Shown here: one piece after another, positions 42,654 through 52,308 of the stretch
Position numbering within the stretch: position 1 is the first letter of the stretch
Layout of the letters: each line of letters starts with the position of its first letter
Assembly (NCBI RefSeq): GCF_000233455.1
Contig: NZ_JH376430.1
Span: 139,312 to 203,311 of the forward strand
Length of the DNA: 64,000 nt
Direction of reading: 5' to 3'
Source: [Clostridium] citroniae WAL-17108
Lineage (GTDB): Bacteria > Bacillota > Clostridia > Lachnospirales > Lachnospiraceae
The notes under the pieces: model-generated
Told to the model about the DNA's origin: nothing
Seen by the model: the letters and a program-made list of their open reading frames with translations, nothing else
The model's database searches: none
Program-made: the position numbers and the translations under genes

Positions 42654-43376
42654 TTAAGAGATTTGCCTTGGAATCCTTCCGTACTGGGAGATAATGGTGT
42701 CGATCATCCGCGATGCCTCGCTGCGGCTGATATCATCAATCTGCACAGTTATGTCTATTCTATGACATTTTACTAAATCCTGCAAGTATTCTTTTTGCCT
42801 TTTTGTGGCCGGCTGCTCCCTTTTTGCCTTGTAAATCAAGGGTTTTGAGGTGAACAGTTCCGGTCTGTCCTGGCTGTGGAGCTTTAACAGCTCCTGGTAA
42901 AGCCTGTGCGCCGCCTCCGCATCGGCCTGGGCACGGTGGGCAGCGGACTGGGATATATGATAGTAAGAGCAGGCACAGGACAGATTCCGCTTCACATCCC
43001 CGGGCATAAACGCCCGGCACAGCATCAGGGTGTCCAAACCTTCCTTTTCAAATTCCAGACGGCTGTTGACTGCCGCGTGCTTTAAAAAACTATAATCAAA
43101 CATAATATTATGCCCCAAAAGGGGCAGATCGCCAAAGAATTCCACTGCGTCCCCTATCACATCCTCTATGGGCGGCGCATCCTTTAACATCTCATCTGTA
43201 ATCCCGGTCAGCCGCGTAATGTGCATCCCCAGCCTGCGCATAGGGTTTACAAGGGTCACAAACTGCCCGGCAACGGCTCCGTCTATGATCTTGATGGCTG
43301 CTATCTCGGTTATCTTTTCCTGTTTGGCCTCAAGTCCCGTTGTCTCCAGATCCAAGGCTATGTATGAATTCATCAT
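42654..43376 (-). CDS. DnaQ-type 3'-5' exonuclease
   Basis: 240 aa. The exonuclease motifs are visible: ALDLETTGLEAKQEKITEIAA (motif I), LLGHNIMFDYSFLKHA (motif II) and AHRAQADAEAAHRLYQ (motif III, HxxxD). It resembles the polymerase III epsilon subunit and PolC exonuclease domain. The last 50 residues (TKRQKEYLQDLVKCHRI) form an extra helical part seen in some Firmicutes versions. Confidence 0.9.
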   Translation of the reverse strand: MMNSYIALDLETTGLEAKQEKITEIAAIKIIDGAVAGQFVTLVNPMRRLGMHITRLTGITDEMLKDAPPIEDVIGDAVEFFGDLPLLGHNIMFDYSFLKHAAVNSRLEFEKEGLDTLMLCRAFMPGDVKRNLSCACSYYHISQSAAHRAQADAEAAHRLYQELLKLHSQDRPELFTSKPLIYKAKREQPATKRQKEYLQDLVKCHRIDITVQIDDISRSEASRMIDTIISQYGRIPRQIS

Positions 43377-43448
43377 TCTCTTCTTCCGTCTCCTATTCTA
43401 GTACCTCATGGCGTAAATCACAGGAATTTACGCAATGCAGCGCTAAGG

Positions 43449-44120
43449 TCAGCACTCACATCCCGGGCACTCATCCCTTAAAAAGCACTCTACGCACTTG
43501 GGACGTCTTGCAATGCAGATGGTCCTTCCCAGGGTAATGATGTGGATATTCCAGAGGATCCAGTGGTCCTTCGGCAGTACCCGCATCAGGTCATACTCAA
43601 TCTTTTCCGGGTCCTCTTCCTTTGTAAGCCCCAGCTTCCCGGAAATGCGCTTCACATGGGTATCTACCACGATGCTGGGTTCATTGTAAATGTTTCCCCG
43701 GATCACATTGGCGGTCTTGCGTCCCACCCCTGCCAGGGAGGTCAGTTCCTCTATGGTCTCCGGCACTTTCCCGCCGAACTTCTCCACCAGGTCCCTGCAG
43801 CAGGCAATGATATTTTTTGCCTTCATATGGTAAAACCCAATGGAATGGATGTCCTGTTCCAGTTCCTTTAAATCGGCCCGGGCAAATTTTTCCAAGGTAT
43901 TATATTTCTTAAACAGATCCGCTGTGACAATATTGACCCGGGCATCCGTGCACTGGGCGCTCATGATCACCGCGATCAACAGCTGCCATGGGGTCTCATG
44001 GTTCAAATAGCATCTGTACTCTGTACCGTACTCCCGGTCCAGGGCCGCCAGGATGCGCAGGATGCGGTCGGCCTGCTCTTTTTTTGTCTCGCGTTTTTTT
44101 CTGGTTGTAGTTTCCTTCAT
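43449..44120 (-). CDS. nth: Endonuclease III
   Basis: 223 aa. Helix-hairpin-helix LTSLAGVGRKTANVIRGN with catalytic Lys, VDTHVKRISGKLGL with catalytic Asp, and the C-terminal 4Fe-4S cysteines in the C-x6-C-x2-C-x5-C pattern (CIARRPKCVECFLRDEC). The start at 44120 is supported by GAGAGG; the upstream in-frame ATG at 44162 would run into the next gene. It excises oxidised pyrimidines. Confidence 0.95.
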   Translation of the reverse strand: MKETTTRKKRETKKEQADRILRILAALDREYGTEYRCYLNHETPWQLLIAVIMSAQCTDARVNIVTADLFKKYNTLEKFARADLKELEQDIHSIGFYHMKAKNIIACCRDLVEKFGGKVPETIEELTSLAGVGRKTANVIRGNIYNEPSIVVDTHVKRISGKLGLTKEEDPEKIEYDLMRVLPKDHWILWNIHIITLGRTICIARRPKCVECFLRDECPGCEC

Positions 44121-44140
44121 ACAGTTTCCTCTCAGGATGA

Positions 44141-45916
44141 TCAGTTTAACTCCAGGACACATGCCCTGGCATTGTAGGTCAGGGGATCCCGGTTCCTGTA
44201 ATCAAACAGGACCAATGTTTTGTCCCCCATGGCTTCCACATGAGCCATCTTGCTCATCTGCCTGGAATCAAAGCCCTCGTAGCCCGCCAGATACCGGGGG
44301 TTCTTTTCCTCAGAGATGAAAAAGTCCCTGATCTTTGATTTATACGGAGCCTGATCCCTGGCAAAGGAAGGACGGCTTTTGACATTTTCCCTCAGATACA
44401 GGTCCGCTGTCAAACGGTCCCGGTAAGCTTCCACGGACGGACCGTGCAGATATTCCTCTATCATTGCAAAAAGGATCTCATATCTTGCAATGCGGCTGTG
44501 GTTCATACCTGTCAGCCCATGTTTTTGGTAGTATTCCCCCATGGCAAGGAACATTTGGTAAGGGGAGGGGAATTCTTTTTCAAGGGCCTTCAGTGTACAT
44601 GTAAACTGTCTGCTGTTATAATGGACCTCCACCATGTCTTCCACTGTCTTAAGCTCCAGTATCCGGTCATAGGACAGCCACCTGGTGGAAAGCACCTCAT
44701 ATGGCGGAGTGGATGAATACACCAGGCCGTAGTCCGGCGCTTTCTCCTCCATGTAGGACCCCTTTAACACTTTTAAGAACCCCAGCTGCAGCTGCTCCGG
44801 CTCCATGGAATACACGTCATCAAAGGATTTCTGAAAACTCTCCATCCCCTCATAGGGCAGGCCTGCGATCAGGTCCAGGTGCTGGTGTACATTTCTGCCC
44901 GCGTTGATTCTGGAAGTGATACGGCGGATCTCATCTATGTCAGTCTTTCGGCGGATGGCCTCAAGGGCCTGCACATTGGTGGTCTGGACGCCAATCTCCA
45001 GCTGCACCAGCCCGGGACGCATACCGGCTAACAGTTCCATCTCCTCCTCCCCCAAAAGGTCGGCCGCGATCTCAAAGTGGAAGTTGGTAACCCCGTTGTC
45101 ATGTTCCTGTATCCACCTCCATATGGCCATGGCGTGGCTTTTTTTACAGTTAAAGGTCCTGTCCACAAATTTCACCTGAGGCACCCCGGCATTCAGGAAA
45201 AACAGCAGTTCCTCCTTAACCAGATCCAGGTTCCTGAAACGGATCTGCTTATCTATGGAAGAAAGACAGTAACTGCAGGAAAAGGGGCATCCCCTGCTGC
45301 TCTCATAGTAGATGATCCTGTGTTCCAGTTCCTCCAGCTTGATGCAGTCATAGGAAAATGGAATACGGCTGAGATCCATAACAGGGCGAATGCCCGTGTC
45401 CGTTATGGCGCCGTCCGGGCCTCGGTAGGTAAGCCCCGTAAGCCGGGACAGGCCCTGACCGCGGACTTTTCCACAGTCTGCGGGATCTTCCGTCCCGTTA
45501 TCCACATAATACCGGACCAGCTGTGCAAACGTCTCCTCCCCTTCCCCCTTCATGACCCCGGTAATAAAGGGCATGTCCTGCAAAACCTTTCTCGCGTCAT
45601 AGGAGACTTCCGGTCCGCCCAGCCACAGGGGGACATGGGGCAGCAGCTTTCTTATGTCGGCGGCCAGGGACCGGATACTCTCTATGTTCCAGATATAACA
45701 GGAAAACCCGATCACATCGGGCTTTCTCCTGTATAGATCCTGCAGACATGCGTCCAGCTGATGGTTGATGGTGTACTCGGCCAGTTCAATACTGACAGGA
45801 TCTTGGGTTCGCGGGGGATCGGCCTCCAGCTGCTGCCGGGCATAGGCCTTCAGGCTGTATATGCCCAGATTGGAATGAATATACTTGGCGTTGACAGCCA
45901 CCAGCAATATCTTCAT
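44141..45916 (-). CDS. B12-binding-domain radical SAM protein
   Basis: 591 aa. The N-terminal cobalamin-binding-like domain begins MKILLVAVNAKYIHSNLGIYSLKAYA. The radical SAM cluster motif is in YESSRGCPFSCSYCLSS (CxxxCxxC, near residue 185). TIM-barrel and C-terminal DUF4080-like regions follow. A GTG/ATG further upstream would place unrelated residues ahead of the conserved start, so 45916 is chosen. It is likely a radical methyltransferase or methylthiotransferase-like enzyme of unknown substrate. Confidence 0.87.
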   Translation of the reverse strand: MKILLVAVNAKYIHSNLGIYSLKAYARQQLEADPPRTQDPVSIELAEYTINHQLDACLQDLYRRKPDVIGFSCYIWNIESIRSLAADIRKLLPHVPLWLGGPEVSYDARKVLQDMPFITGVMKGEGEETFAQLVRYYVDNGTEDPADCGKVRGQGLSRLTGLTYRGPDGAITDTGIRPVMDLSRIPFSYDCIKLEELEHRIIYYESSRGCPFSCSYCLSSIDKQIRFRNLDLVKEELLFFLNAGVPQVKFVDRTFNCKKSHAMAIWRWIQEHDNGVTNFHFEIAADLLGEEEMELLAGMRPGLVQLEIGVQTTNVQALEAIRRKTDIDEIRRITSRINAGRNVHQHLDLIAGLPYEGMESFQKSFDDVYSMEPEQLQLGFLKVLKGSYMEEKAPDYGLVYSSTPPYEVLSTRWLSYDRILELKTVEDMVEVHYNSRQFTCTLKALEKEFPSPYQMFLAMGEYYQKHGLTGMNHSRIARYEILFAMIEEYLHGPSVEAYRDRLTADLYLRENVKSRPSFARDQAPYKSKIRDFFISEEKNPRYLAGYEGFDSRQMSKMAHVEAMGDKTLVLFDYRNRDPLTYNARACVLELN

Positions 45917-45920
45917 AGGG

Positions 45921-46415
45921 CTATACCTCAATCTCGATCTTCCTGCCCGTTGGCTGATACTGGTAATAGCGTACTCCGGCTGCATTGAGCATCCGCTTGG
46001 ACGCCCTGACGGCCGGGGTATCGGCATACTTGTCTTCTCTGAACACAATGGTCTTGATGCCGGCCTGGATGATGGCCTTGGCACACTCGTTGCAGGGGAA
46101 CAGAGTCACGTACAGCTTGCTTCCCTCCAGGCTTCCCCCTCTGTAATTAAGGATAGCATTTAATTCGCTGTGTGTGGAGTAGAAATATTTGGAATTATAG
46201 GGATCTTCCTGCTCTGCCTCCTTTCCCCACGGAAACTCATCATCTGAGCACCCCTTGGGGAATCCGTTGTAACCCATGGACAGTATCTTGTTGTCCTGGC
46301 TGACGATGCAGGCTCCCACCTGGGTGCTGGGGTCTTTGGACCGCCTTCCCGACAGCAGGGCGACTCCCATAAAATACTCATCCCATGTTATATAATCTAA
46401 ACGCTTTCCAGTCAT
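45921..46415 (-). CDS. comEB: Deoxycytidylate deaminase
   Basis: 164 aa. The zinc site motifs are STHSELNAILNYRG (H-x-E) and LFPCNECAKAIIQAG (PCxxC). The N-terminal DYITWDEYFMGVALLSGRRSKDPSTQVGA is typical of dCMP deaminases. It makes dUMP for thymidylate synthesis. GGAGG precedes the ATG at 46415. Confidence 0.95.
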   Translation of the reverse strand: MTGKRLDYITWDEYFMGVALLSGRRSKDPSTQVGACIVSQDNKILSMGYNGFPKGCSDDEFPWGKEAEQEDPYNSKYFYSTHSELNAILNYRGGSLEGSKLYVTLFPCNECAKAIIQAGIKTIVFREDKYADTPAVRASKRMLNAAGVRYYQYQPTGRKIEIEV

Positions 46416-46576
46416 TCCCAATCTCCTCCTTTTATGCGGATTATTGTTTGGAGCGTATTATATCACATATTTTCTTATTTTCCTATGGTTTTTGGACTTT
46501 ATGTAGGGTGCTGGGTGTTGCCACGAGCCTTTGCCCTCTGCCCGCCCGCCCTCTGCCACCATGGCGGCAGCAAATA

Positions 46577-46617
46577 AAAACACCCGCCGTATGGAAAATC
46601 TGTAAGGCGGGTGTTTT
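46577..46617. terminator. Bidirectional terminator after the aroE-like gene region
   Basis: 12-bp arms AAAACACCCGCC and GGCGGGTGTTTT with a 17-bp loop. Confidence 0.85.
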
Positions 46618-46624
46618 ACTCCGG

Positions 46625-46867
46625 TATCTGCTTTTAATTTGCTGTTGCTCTCCCCTGTCAATCATCATTGCAGTTTCAATACCTGTACGTTTTCAACAAG
46701 AACTACGCCGCATCTGCCTGTGGGCCAAAACCGGTGCCACGATCACCCCGGCCGCGATACCGACCGCTGCCTCGGCCGTGTTGGACAGATAGGCATGGCA
46801 CTGCTGCGTTTCCTTTCACGCGGCATCCCTCATGTCCACAAACAGGTCCAGATAACAACCTGCGTCT
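46625..46867 (-). pseudogene. Possible decayed reading frame
   Basis: On the minus strand the frame DLFVDMRDAA, stop, KETQQCHAYLSNTAEAAVGI, then AAGVIVAPVLAHRQMRR reads through one internal stop codon and ends at a TGA. The second part looks like protein rather than noise (a hydrophobic Ala/Val helix), but no start, ribosome site or family is recognised. The rest of the 46416-46867 gap holds only the terminator. Confidence 0.25.
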
Positions 46868-47767
46868 TCAGTCAATGGTAACTCCCAGGAATTGGCATAA
46901 TTCCTGAATGCAGGCATTCTTATCCTCCTGGGTCAGTTCCACTCCGAACATGAACCGGAAAATTACTTCCATCTGCCCGGCCAGCATTTTAAGTCCGGGC
47001 ACTGTCTTAAGGCCCCTTGCCTTGGCGGCTGAGATCACGGGTGTATCCGCCGGATTGATGATAACGTCAAATACCACACAGTCTTTGGGTAAATGATCTA
47101 CAAACCCCAGATACTCATGGGTTCTTCCATATCCCGCCATTCCCAGGGGCGTTACCTGCAAAAAGAGCTGGGCCGTGCCCGCCGCCTGATCCAGGTTCTC
47201 CGGTGTGGAGGCCAGGGCCTTTGTCTCCATGGATGTATGGGTATTCAGTATGTCTGCAATCTCCTGCGCCTTTTCCACTGTCCTGTTTAAAATCGTAAGC
47301 TTCCTGATGCCGTGCTTTGACAGTTCCAGACCGATCACTCCGCTGATACTGCCGCTTCCCAGCATGAGCGCCTCTTTTCCCACCAGCTGAACACCGCTGC
47401 TTAAGATTGCGTTCAGGGCGCCTTTGCCGTCCATGCCCACGCCATGGCTGGTGCCGTCCTCATCAATGCGGACCGCGTTGACAGACTGGAAGATCCTGGA
47501 ACTCTCGTCCACATCATCCAACAGGGGAATGATATCCTTTTTGTGAGGCATGGTGGGGGATATGTAGCGGATATGCAGCATTTTACATGCCTCCATGAAT
47601 TGGGGCAGTTCTCCTTTTTTTACTTCCACCGGAAGCATGATGGCGTTCATGTCCAGCTCCCCAAACAGTTTGTTGTACGCCCTGGGCGCGTTGGTCTTGC
47701 CCATGGGGTCGCCTATGTTTAACACAAGCTTTGTGTCTGTATTGAATTTTACATTTTCCAGATTCAT
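46868..47767 (-). CDS. Shikimate/quinate dehydrogenase-like protein
   Basis: 299 aa. The AroE fold is clear: catalytic Lys in SPTMPHKKDIIPLL (near residue 75), the NAD(P) loop ALMLGSGSISGVIGLELSKHG (near 140) and C-terminal GLKMLAGQMEVIFRFMFG. The usual substrate motif NTDG is GMDG here and the NT after V is NA, so the substrate is probably not shikimate itself. It ends the transporter operon and lies 17 bp past livF, which suggests it acts on an imported compound. Confidence 0.82.
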   Translation of the reverse strand: MNLENVKFNTDTKLVLNIGDPMGKTNAPRAYNKLFGELDMNAIMLPVEVKKGELPQFMEACKMLHIRYISPTMPHKKDIIPLLDDVDESSRIFQSVNAVRIDEDGTSHGVGMDGKGALNAILSSGVQLVGKEALMLGSGSISGVIGLELSKHGIRKLTILNRTVEKAQEIADILNTHTSMETKALASTPENLDQAAGTAQLFLQVTPLGMAGYGRTHEYLGFVDHLPKDCVVFDVIINPADTPVISAAKARGLKTVPGLKMLAGQMEVIFRFMFGVELTQEDKNACIQELCQFLGVTID

Positions 47768-47784
47768 GATACCTGTTTCCCCCT

Positions 47785-48519
47785 CTATTTCCCGCTCTTG
47801 CCCAGATAGACCTCCAGCAAGGCATCCTGGCTGGCTCCATCGGACGCATCCAGTTCCCCGGCGATCTTTCCCGTGTTCAGCATATAGGAGCGGTCGCTGA
47901 CCTTAATAGCCATCCTGGCGTTCTGTTCCACCAGGAGAATCGTGATTCCTGTCCGCTTCAGTTTTTCTATGATATGAAATACCTGCTCCACCACCAGGGG
48001 CGCCAGGCCCATGGACGGCTCATCCAGGAGAAGGAGCTTAGGGTCCGACATCATGGCCCTTCCAATGGCCAGCATCTGCTGTTCGCCTCCGGACAGGGTC
48101 CCTCCCATCTGGGTCTTCCTCTCAGCAAGGCGGGGGAAGAATTCAAATACCTGGTCCAGGATCCTCTGGTCCAGTGCTTTGTCCGCTGCCCTTGTGTAGG
48201 AGCCGATGGCCAGGTTTTCCATCACCGTGGCGTCTGCGAATATTTTGCGTCCCTCAGGTACAATGGAGATCCCCATGGGAATAATCTCATGGGATTTCTT
48301 TCCCACAAGCTCCTCCCCCTGATACTTGATGGAACCCCTTTCAATATGTACCATACCGATAACGGATTTTAACAGGGTTGACTTGCCCGCGCCGTTGGCG
48401 CCCAGCAGAGAAACCAGCTCACCCTTATCCACGTGGATGTTTATGTCTTTGATCGCCTTGATCATTCCGTAGCCGGAATGCAGGCCGGATATATCTAACA
48501 CAGTTTCCCTCTGCCCCAT
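47785..48519 (-). CDS. livF: Branched-chain amino acid-type ABC transporter ATP-binding protein (LivF)
   Basis: 244 aa. Walker A GANGAGKSTLLKSVIG, signature LSGGEQQMLAIGRAMM and Walker B LLLDEPSMGLAP. The GMIKAIKDINIHVDKGE start is typical of LivF. It overlaps livG by one base and is one of a pair of ATPases. Confidence 0.93.
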   Translation of the reverse strand: MGQRETVLDISGLHSGYGMIKAIKDINIHVDKGELVSLLGANGAGKSTLLKSVIGMVHIERGSIKYQGEELVGKKSHEIIPMGISIVPEGRKIFADATVMENLAIGSYTRAADKALDQRILDQVFEFFPRLAERKTQMGGTLSGGEQQMLAIGRAMMSDPKLLLLDEPSMGLAPLVVEQVFHIIEKLKRTGITILLVEQNARMAIKVSDRSYMLNTGKIAGELDASDGASQDALLEVYLGKSGK

Positions 48520-49295
48520 TAAGAATCACTCCTTCCCAGGTATGCCTCGATTACTTCCTCGTTGTTCCGGATCTCTTCCGGAACCCCGTGGGCGATCCTT
48601 GCTCCGTAGTTCAACACCGTGATATCGTCTGAAATGTTCATGATCAGATCCATGTCGTGCTCCACGATCAGTACGGACATGCCAAAGTCTTTGCGGATTC
48701 CCCGGATCGTGCTTATAAGGTCCTCCTTTTCCTGGGCATTCATGCCTGCCGCCGGTTCATCCAGCAAAAGGATCTTAGGCTGTGTGGCCATGGCCCTGGC
48801 AATCTCCAGCAGTCTCTGATGACCGTAGGGAAGGCTGGATGCCGGCTCATCCTTCAGATCAGCGATCTTTAAGTACTCTAAAAGTTCCTCGCTCTTTTTG
48901 CGGATCTTCCTGTCCTCCTCCAGCATTTTCCTGCGGTTATAGACAATATTAAACAGCCCGGCCCGGCTTCTGCAGTGAAAACCAGTCATTACATTTTCCA
49001 CTGCCGTCATTTTTTTAAACAGGCGGATGTTCTGGTAAGTCCTGGCAATGCCCATTTCCACGATCTTATACGGGGCGCAGCCGCAGATGGACCTGTCTTC
49101 AAAAAGGATATCGCCTTTTGTCACCTGGTACACGCCGGTAATGATATTGAACACGGTGGTCTTTCCCGCTCCGTTGGGTCCGATCAGGGAACAGATCTGG
49201 TTCTTTTCAATCTTCAGGTCAACTTCAGAAACAGCTGTCAGGCCGCCGAATTGTTTTGTAACTCCCTTTAATTCCAATACTGCCACGATCGTCAC
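48519..49295 (-). CDS. livG: Branched-chain amino acid-type ABC transporter ATP-binding protein (LivG)
   Basis: 258 aa. Walker A GPNGAGKTTVFNIITG, the LivG-specific ARTYQNIRLFKKMTAVENVM, signature-like LPYGHQRLLEIARAMA and Walker B LLLDEPAAGMN. The GTG start overlaps the livM stop (GTGA), a sign of coupled translation. Confidence 0.93.
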   Translation of the reverse strand: MTIVAVLELKGVTKQFGGLTAVSEVDLKIEKNQICSLIGPNGAGKTTVFNIITGVYQVTKGDILFEDRSICGCAPYKIVEMGIARTYQNIRLFKKMTAVENVMTGFHCRSRAGLFNIVYNRRKMLEEDRKIRKKSEELLEYLKIADLKDEPASSLPYGHQRLLEIARAMATQPKILLLDEPAAGMNAQEKEDLISTIRGIRKDFGMSVLIVEHDMDLIMNISDDITVLNYGARIAHGVPEEIRNNEEVIEAYLGRSDS

Positions 49296-50254
49296 CTGTC
49301 CTTTCCGTCAAATTTCGCCTGCACATAGCCAATGAGTTTTTTCGCATACGGAGTAATGCCGCCCGGATAGCGGATGATAACCGTCAAAAGGATGACCCCG
49401 TACACCACCATGCGCCAGTCCCCCAGGAAGCGCAGGGCCTCGGGAAGAATGTTCATGATAACGGCTCCGATCACCGGTCCGATGGTGGTTCCCATGCCTC
49501 CCATGATAGCGGTCCATAAGAACATATTGGAATCATTGCTGGTAAAGCTGTCAGGGCTTACGTAGTGGATCATCATGGCGTACAGCACGCCCGCCACCGC
49601 GGAGTAGACTGCTGAAAGCACAAATGCCCTGATCTTAAAGGTGGTGATATTGATCCCTGTGAGCTCTGCAACCTTATCGTCATCGCGGATTGCCATAAAC
49701 GCCCTTCCTGTCCTGGATTTCATCAGCCATTTCTGGTACATGATCCCAATAAACACAAAAAATGCTATGAGATAATAATACCTAAACAAGGTATCAAATT
49801 TGAATCCGAACAGATCCGGAGCCTTGATGCCGACCACCCCGGCCGGGCCGTTGGTCAGGTCGATCCAGTTCACCAGAACCATCCTGACGATCTCGCCAAA
49901 ACCAATGGTCAGAAGTGCCAGATAACTGCCCCGCACCTTTAGGGCCGGAATGGCAAGCACCACCCCAAACACGGCTGTCACCAGCACGGACACGGGAAGC
50001 ACCACAAAAAACGGACACCCAAGCTTTGTGTTCAGCAGGGCCGTGGTGTATGCCCCGATCCCATAGAAAGCCGCCTGCCCAAGGGACAGCTGCCCCGTAT
50101 ATCCTGTTAAGATGTTCACCCCTGAACCTACAATGGCATAAATGCCGATCATATTAACGATCTGGATAATATATGCATTGGGAAGCAGGAAGGGCAGAAT
50201 CAGTATTGCCGCTGTAACCACTGCAATTAAAGTTAATTTCTTTGTTTGCTTCAT
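49292..50254 (-). CDS. livM: Branched-chain amino acid-type ABC transporter permease (LivM)
   Basis: 320 aa, about nine membrane helices. The typical NILTGYTGQLSLGQAAFYGIGAYTTALL and SRTGRAFMAIRDDDKVAELTGI permease loop with EAA-like contact are visible. The ATG at 50254 lies 7 bp past GGAGG. Confidence 0.92.
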   Translation of the reverse strand: MKQTKKLTLIAVVTAAILILPFLLPNAYIIQIVNMIGIYAIVGSGVNILTGYTGQLSLGQAAFYGIGAYTTALLNTKLGCPFFVVLPVSVLVTAVFGVVLAIPALKVRGSYLALLTIGFGEIVRMVLVNWIDLTNGPAGVVGIKAPDLFGFKFDTLFRYYYLIAFFVFIGIMYQKWLMKSRTGRAFMAIRDDDKVAELTGINITTFKIRAFVLSAVYSAVAGVLYAMMIHYVSPDSFTSNDSNMFLWTAIMGGMGTTIGPVIGAVIMNILPEALRFLGDWRMVVYGVILLTVIIRYPGGITPYAKKLIGYVQAKFDGKDR

Positions 50255-50266
50255 CACGGTCCCTCC

Positions 50267-51133
50267 CTACAGCTTCTGCTCTATGCGCTTGCCCAGGATC
50301 CCGTTTGGCTTAAAATACAGGAACAGGAACAGCAGCACAAATGAAATGATATCCTTATAAGCAGCAGTGGCGTAAGTGGCTCCCAGGGCTTCCACGATCC
50401 CCAGGATGATGCCGCCCAGCATAGCCCCCACAATATTGCCGAACCCGCCCAGTATGGCGGCGGAAAATGCCTTCAGCCCCACCAGTGTGCCCATATCCAC
50501 GCTTACGTAGAAGATCGGGGAAAGAAGGATCCCGGCAATGGCCGCGAAAGCGGCACTGATGCCGAATGTGACAAGACGGCACTTGTTCACATTGATGCCC
50601 ATCATGGACGCGCCCTCGGAGTCCGTGGCAGCGGCCCTCATCTGTTTGCCGGTCTTGGTCTTATAAAAAAACAGCTGGAGCACTACCACAAGGCAGGCAG
50701 CCACACATATGATCCCGATGTTCTGGGGCAGCAGCAAAAGCTTCCCCAGGTTGATGGGTTCTGTGCTGAACAGGGCCGGAAACACCTGAGGTTCCGCGCC
50801 CCATACAACGATCGCCAGGTTCTTCATGATATAGGACACACCCACGGTGGCGATCAGAAGATTGGTAAAGGAACTGAATTCCAGTTTCCTGTAAATAAAA
50901 CGCTCCAAACAGCAGCCAATGAAGGCTGCGGCAATAATGGTCAGCACAATGGCCAGGGGTATGGGGATCCCAGCCGTGATCAGAGTCAGACAGATAAAAG
51001 CAGAAATCATAATCGTATCACCGTGTGCAAAGTTCAGCATACCCAGTGATTTATATATCATGGTTACACCGATAGCCAGCAGGGCATAGATGCTTCCATT
51101 GGTAAGGCCGTTTAAAATCTGTTGAAAGACCAT
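50267..51133 (-). CDS. livH: Branched-chain amino acid-type ABC transporter permease (LivH)
   Basis: 288 aa, hydrophobic. It has the LivH start MVFQQILNGLTNGSIYALLAIGVTMIYKSLGMLNFAHGD and the coupling region KTGKQMRAAATDSEGASMMGINV. It pairs with LivM. Confidence 0.92.
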   Translation of the reverse strand: MVFQQILNGLTNGSIYALLAIGVTMIYKSLGMLNFAHGDTIMISAFICLTLITAGIPIPLAIVLTIIAAAFIGCCLERFIYRKLEFSSFTNLLIATVGVSYIMKNLAIVVWGAEPQVFPALFSTEPINLGKLLLLPQNIGIICVAACLVVVLQLFFYKTKTGKQMRAAATDSEGASMMGINVNKCRLVTFGISAAFAAIAGILLSPIFYVSVDMGTLVGLKAFSAAILGGFGNIVGAMLGGIILGIVEALGATYATAAYKDIISFVLLFLFLYFKPNGILGKRIEQKL

Positions 51134-51159
51134 AGTTTCCTCCTCTCCCCGCGTTGCCG

Positions 51160-52308
51160 CTAATCCATTGGCACGATGGTATGCTTTCCGTCCACGATCT
51201 GTACAACCATCAGATCCTTGATCATCTCACCGTTGGAAGCAAAGTTATAGGTACCTGCGGCACCCTCAAAATCCTTGGTTGCCAAAAGTGCGTCCCTGAT
51301 GGCCTGCCCGTCCAGAGAACCTGCCCTCTTAACCGCATCTGCCAGAAGATAAACGGAATCATACGCCTGGGGCGCGTTCTGGTCATAGCTCTGCTGGTAG
51401 ATCTCCTTATACTTTTTGTCAAAGGCCTGGACCTTCTCATCCTGGTTTGCCTCTGTAAAAGCAGTGGTAAAAATAAGCCCGTTCACAGCGTCACCGCCCA
51501 GTTCCACCAGCTTGGGAGAGTTGAATCCCGTACCGATAAGAGGCGCCTGGATCCCGTTCTGCTTGGCCTGCTTACAGATCAGCGCCGCCTCGGTATAATA
51601 TCCCCAAAGTATGATGGCGTCAGGTTCCGCCTGTTTCATCTTGGTCAGGTGTACGGAAAAATCCTTTTCCCCTGAGTTATACATTTCATTGGCCACCACA
51701 TCGATCCCGTACTCCGGAGCCAGCGCCTGGATGATCCCAAAGGCGCCGGTGCCAAAATCAGAAGATTCGTACAGCACAGCCACTTTTTGTCCATTTAACT
51801 TTTCCTTAAAATACTTAAACAATGTCTTTATATGAGTTGTATCCGTAGCCGTTGTACGGAAAATAAACTCATTCCCCTGTTCCACGATACTCTGGGCGCT
51901 GGAGCAGGGCGTAATCTGCGGAATCTTAGAGGACGCCGTGATCTCCATATCCGCAATTGTACAGGAACTGTTCAGGGCGCCGATCAGCGCCGTGATCTTA
52001 TTTTGGTTTACCAGCTTCTGGGTCACCGTAACAGACTTTGCGGGAACGCCTTCATCATCTTCCTTCACAAGTTCGATCATATACCTGCCGTCAATACCGC
52101 CCGCCTCATTGATCTCATTCACAGCCATCTCAACCGCATTTGCCTGCACCAGGCCGCTGGCCGCCGCATTCCCCGTAAGAGGGCCCACGCACCCCAGCAC
52201 AACCGTTTCTTTCCCGTCCTTACTCTTTGTCTCCCCCTGACATCCCGTAATCATTCCCATAACCATGGCTGCTGCCAGAACTGCTGCTATCTTCCGATTT
52301 CTTCTCAT
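51160..52308 (-). CDS. livK: ABC transporter substrate-binding lipoprotein, Liv type
   Basis: 382 aa. Lipoprotein signal with lipobox ITGC (Cys23). The Peripla_BP_6 fold has VVLGCVGPLTGNAAASGLVQANAVEMAVNEINEAGGIDG. It captures an amino-acid-like ligand; because of its neighbours (aminotransferase, NicX/M29-like enzyme, shikimate dehydrogenase paralogue) the ligand may be something other than leucine. Confidence 0.9.
   Translation of the reverse strand: MRRNRKIAAVLAAAMVMGMITGCQGETKSKDGKETVVLGCVGPLTGNAAASGLVQANAVEMAVNEINEAGGIDGRYMIELVKEDDEGVPAKSVTVTQKLVNQNKITALIGALNSSCTIADMEITASSKIPQITPCSSAQSIVEQGNEFIFRTTATDTTHIKTLFKYFKEKLNGQKVAVLYESSDFGTGAFGIIQALAPEYGIDVVANEMYNSGEKDFSVHLTKMKQAEPDAIILWGYYTEAALICKQAKQNGIQAPLIGTGFNSPKLVELGGDAVNGLIFTTAFTEANQDEKVQAFDKKYKEIYQQSYDQNAPQAYDSVYLLADAVKRAGSLDGQAIRDALLATKDFEGAAGTYNFASNGEMIKDLMVVQIVDGKHTIVPMD

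Noticed and set aside
43408..43433. Terminator between the exonuclease gene and nth (GCGTAAAT/ATTTACGC dyad)
   Set aside because: No T-run follows on the strand that would need it; could be a protein-binding dyad, but there is no support.
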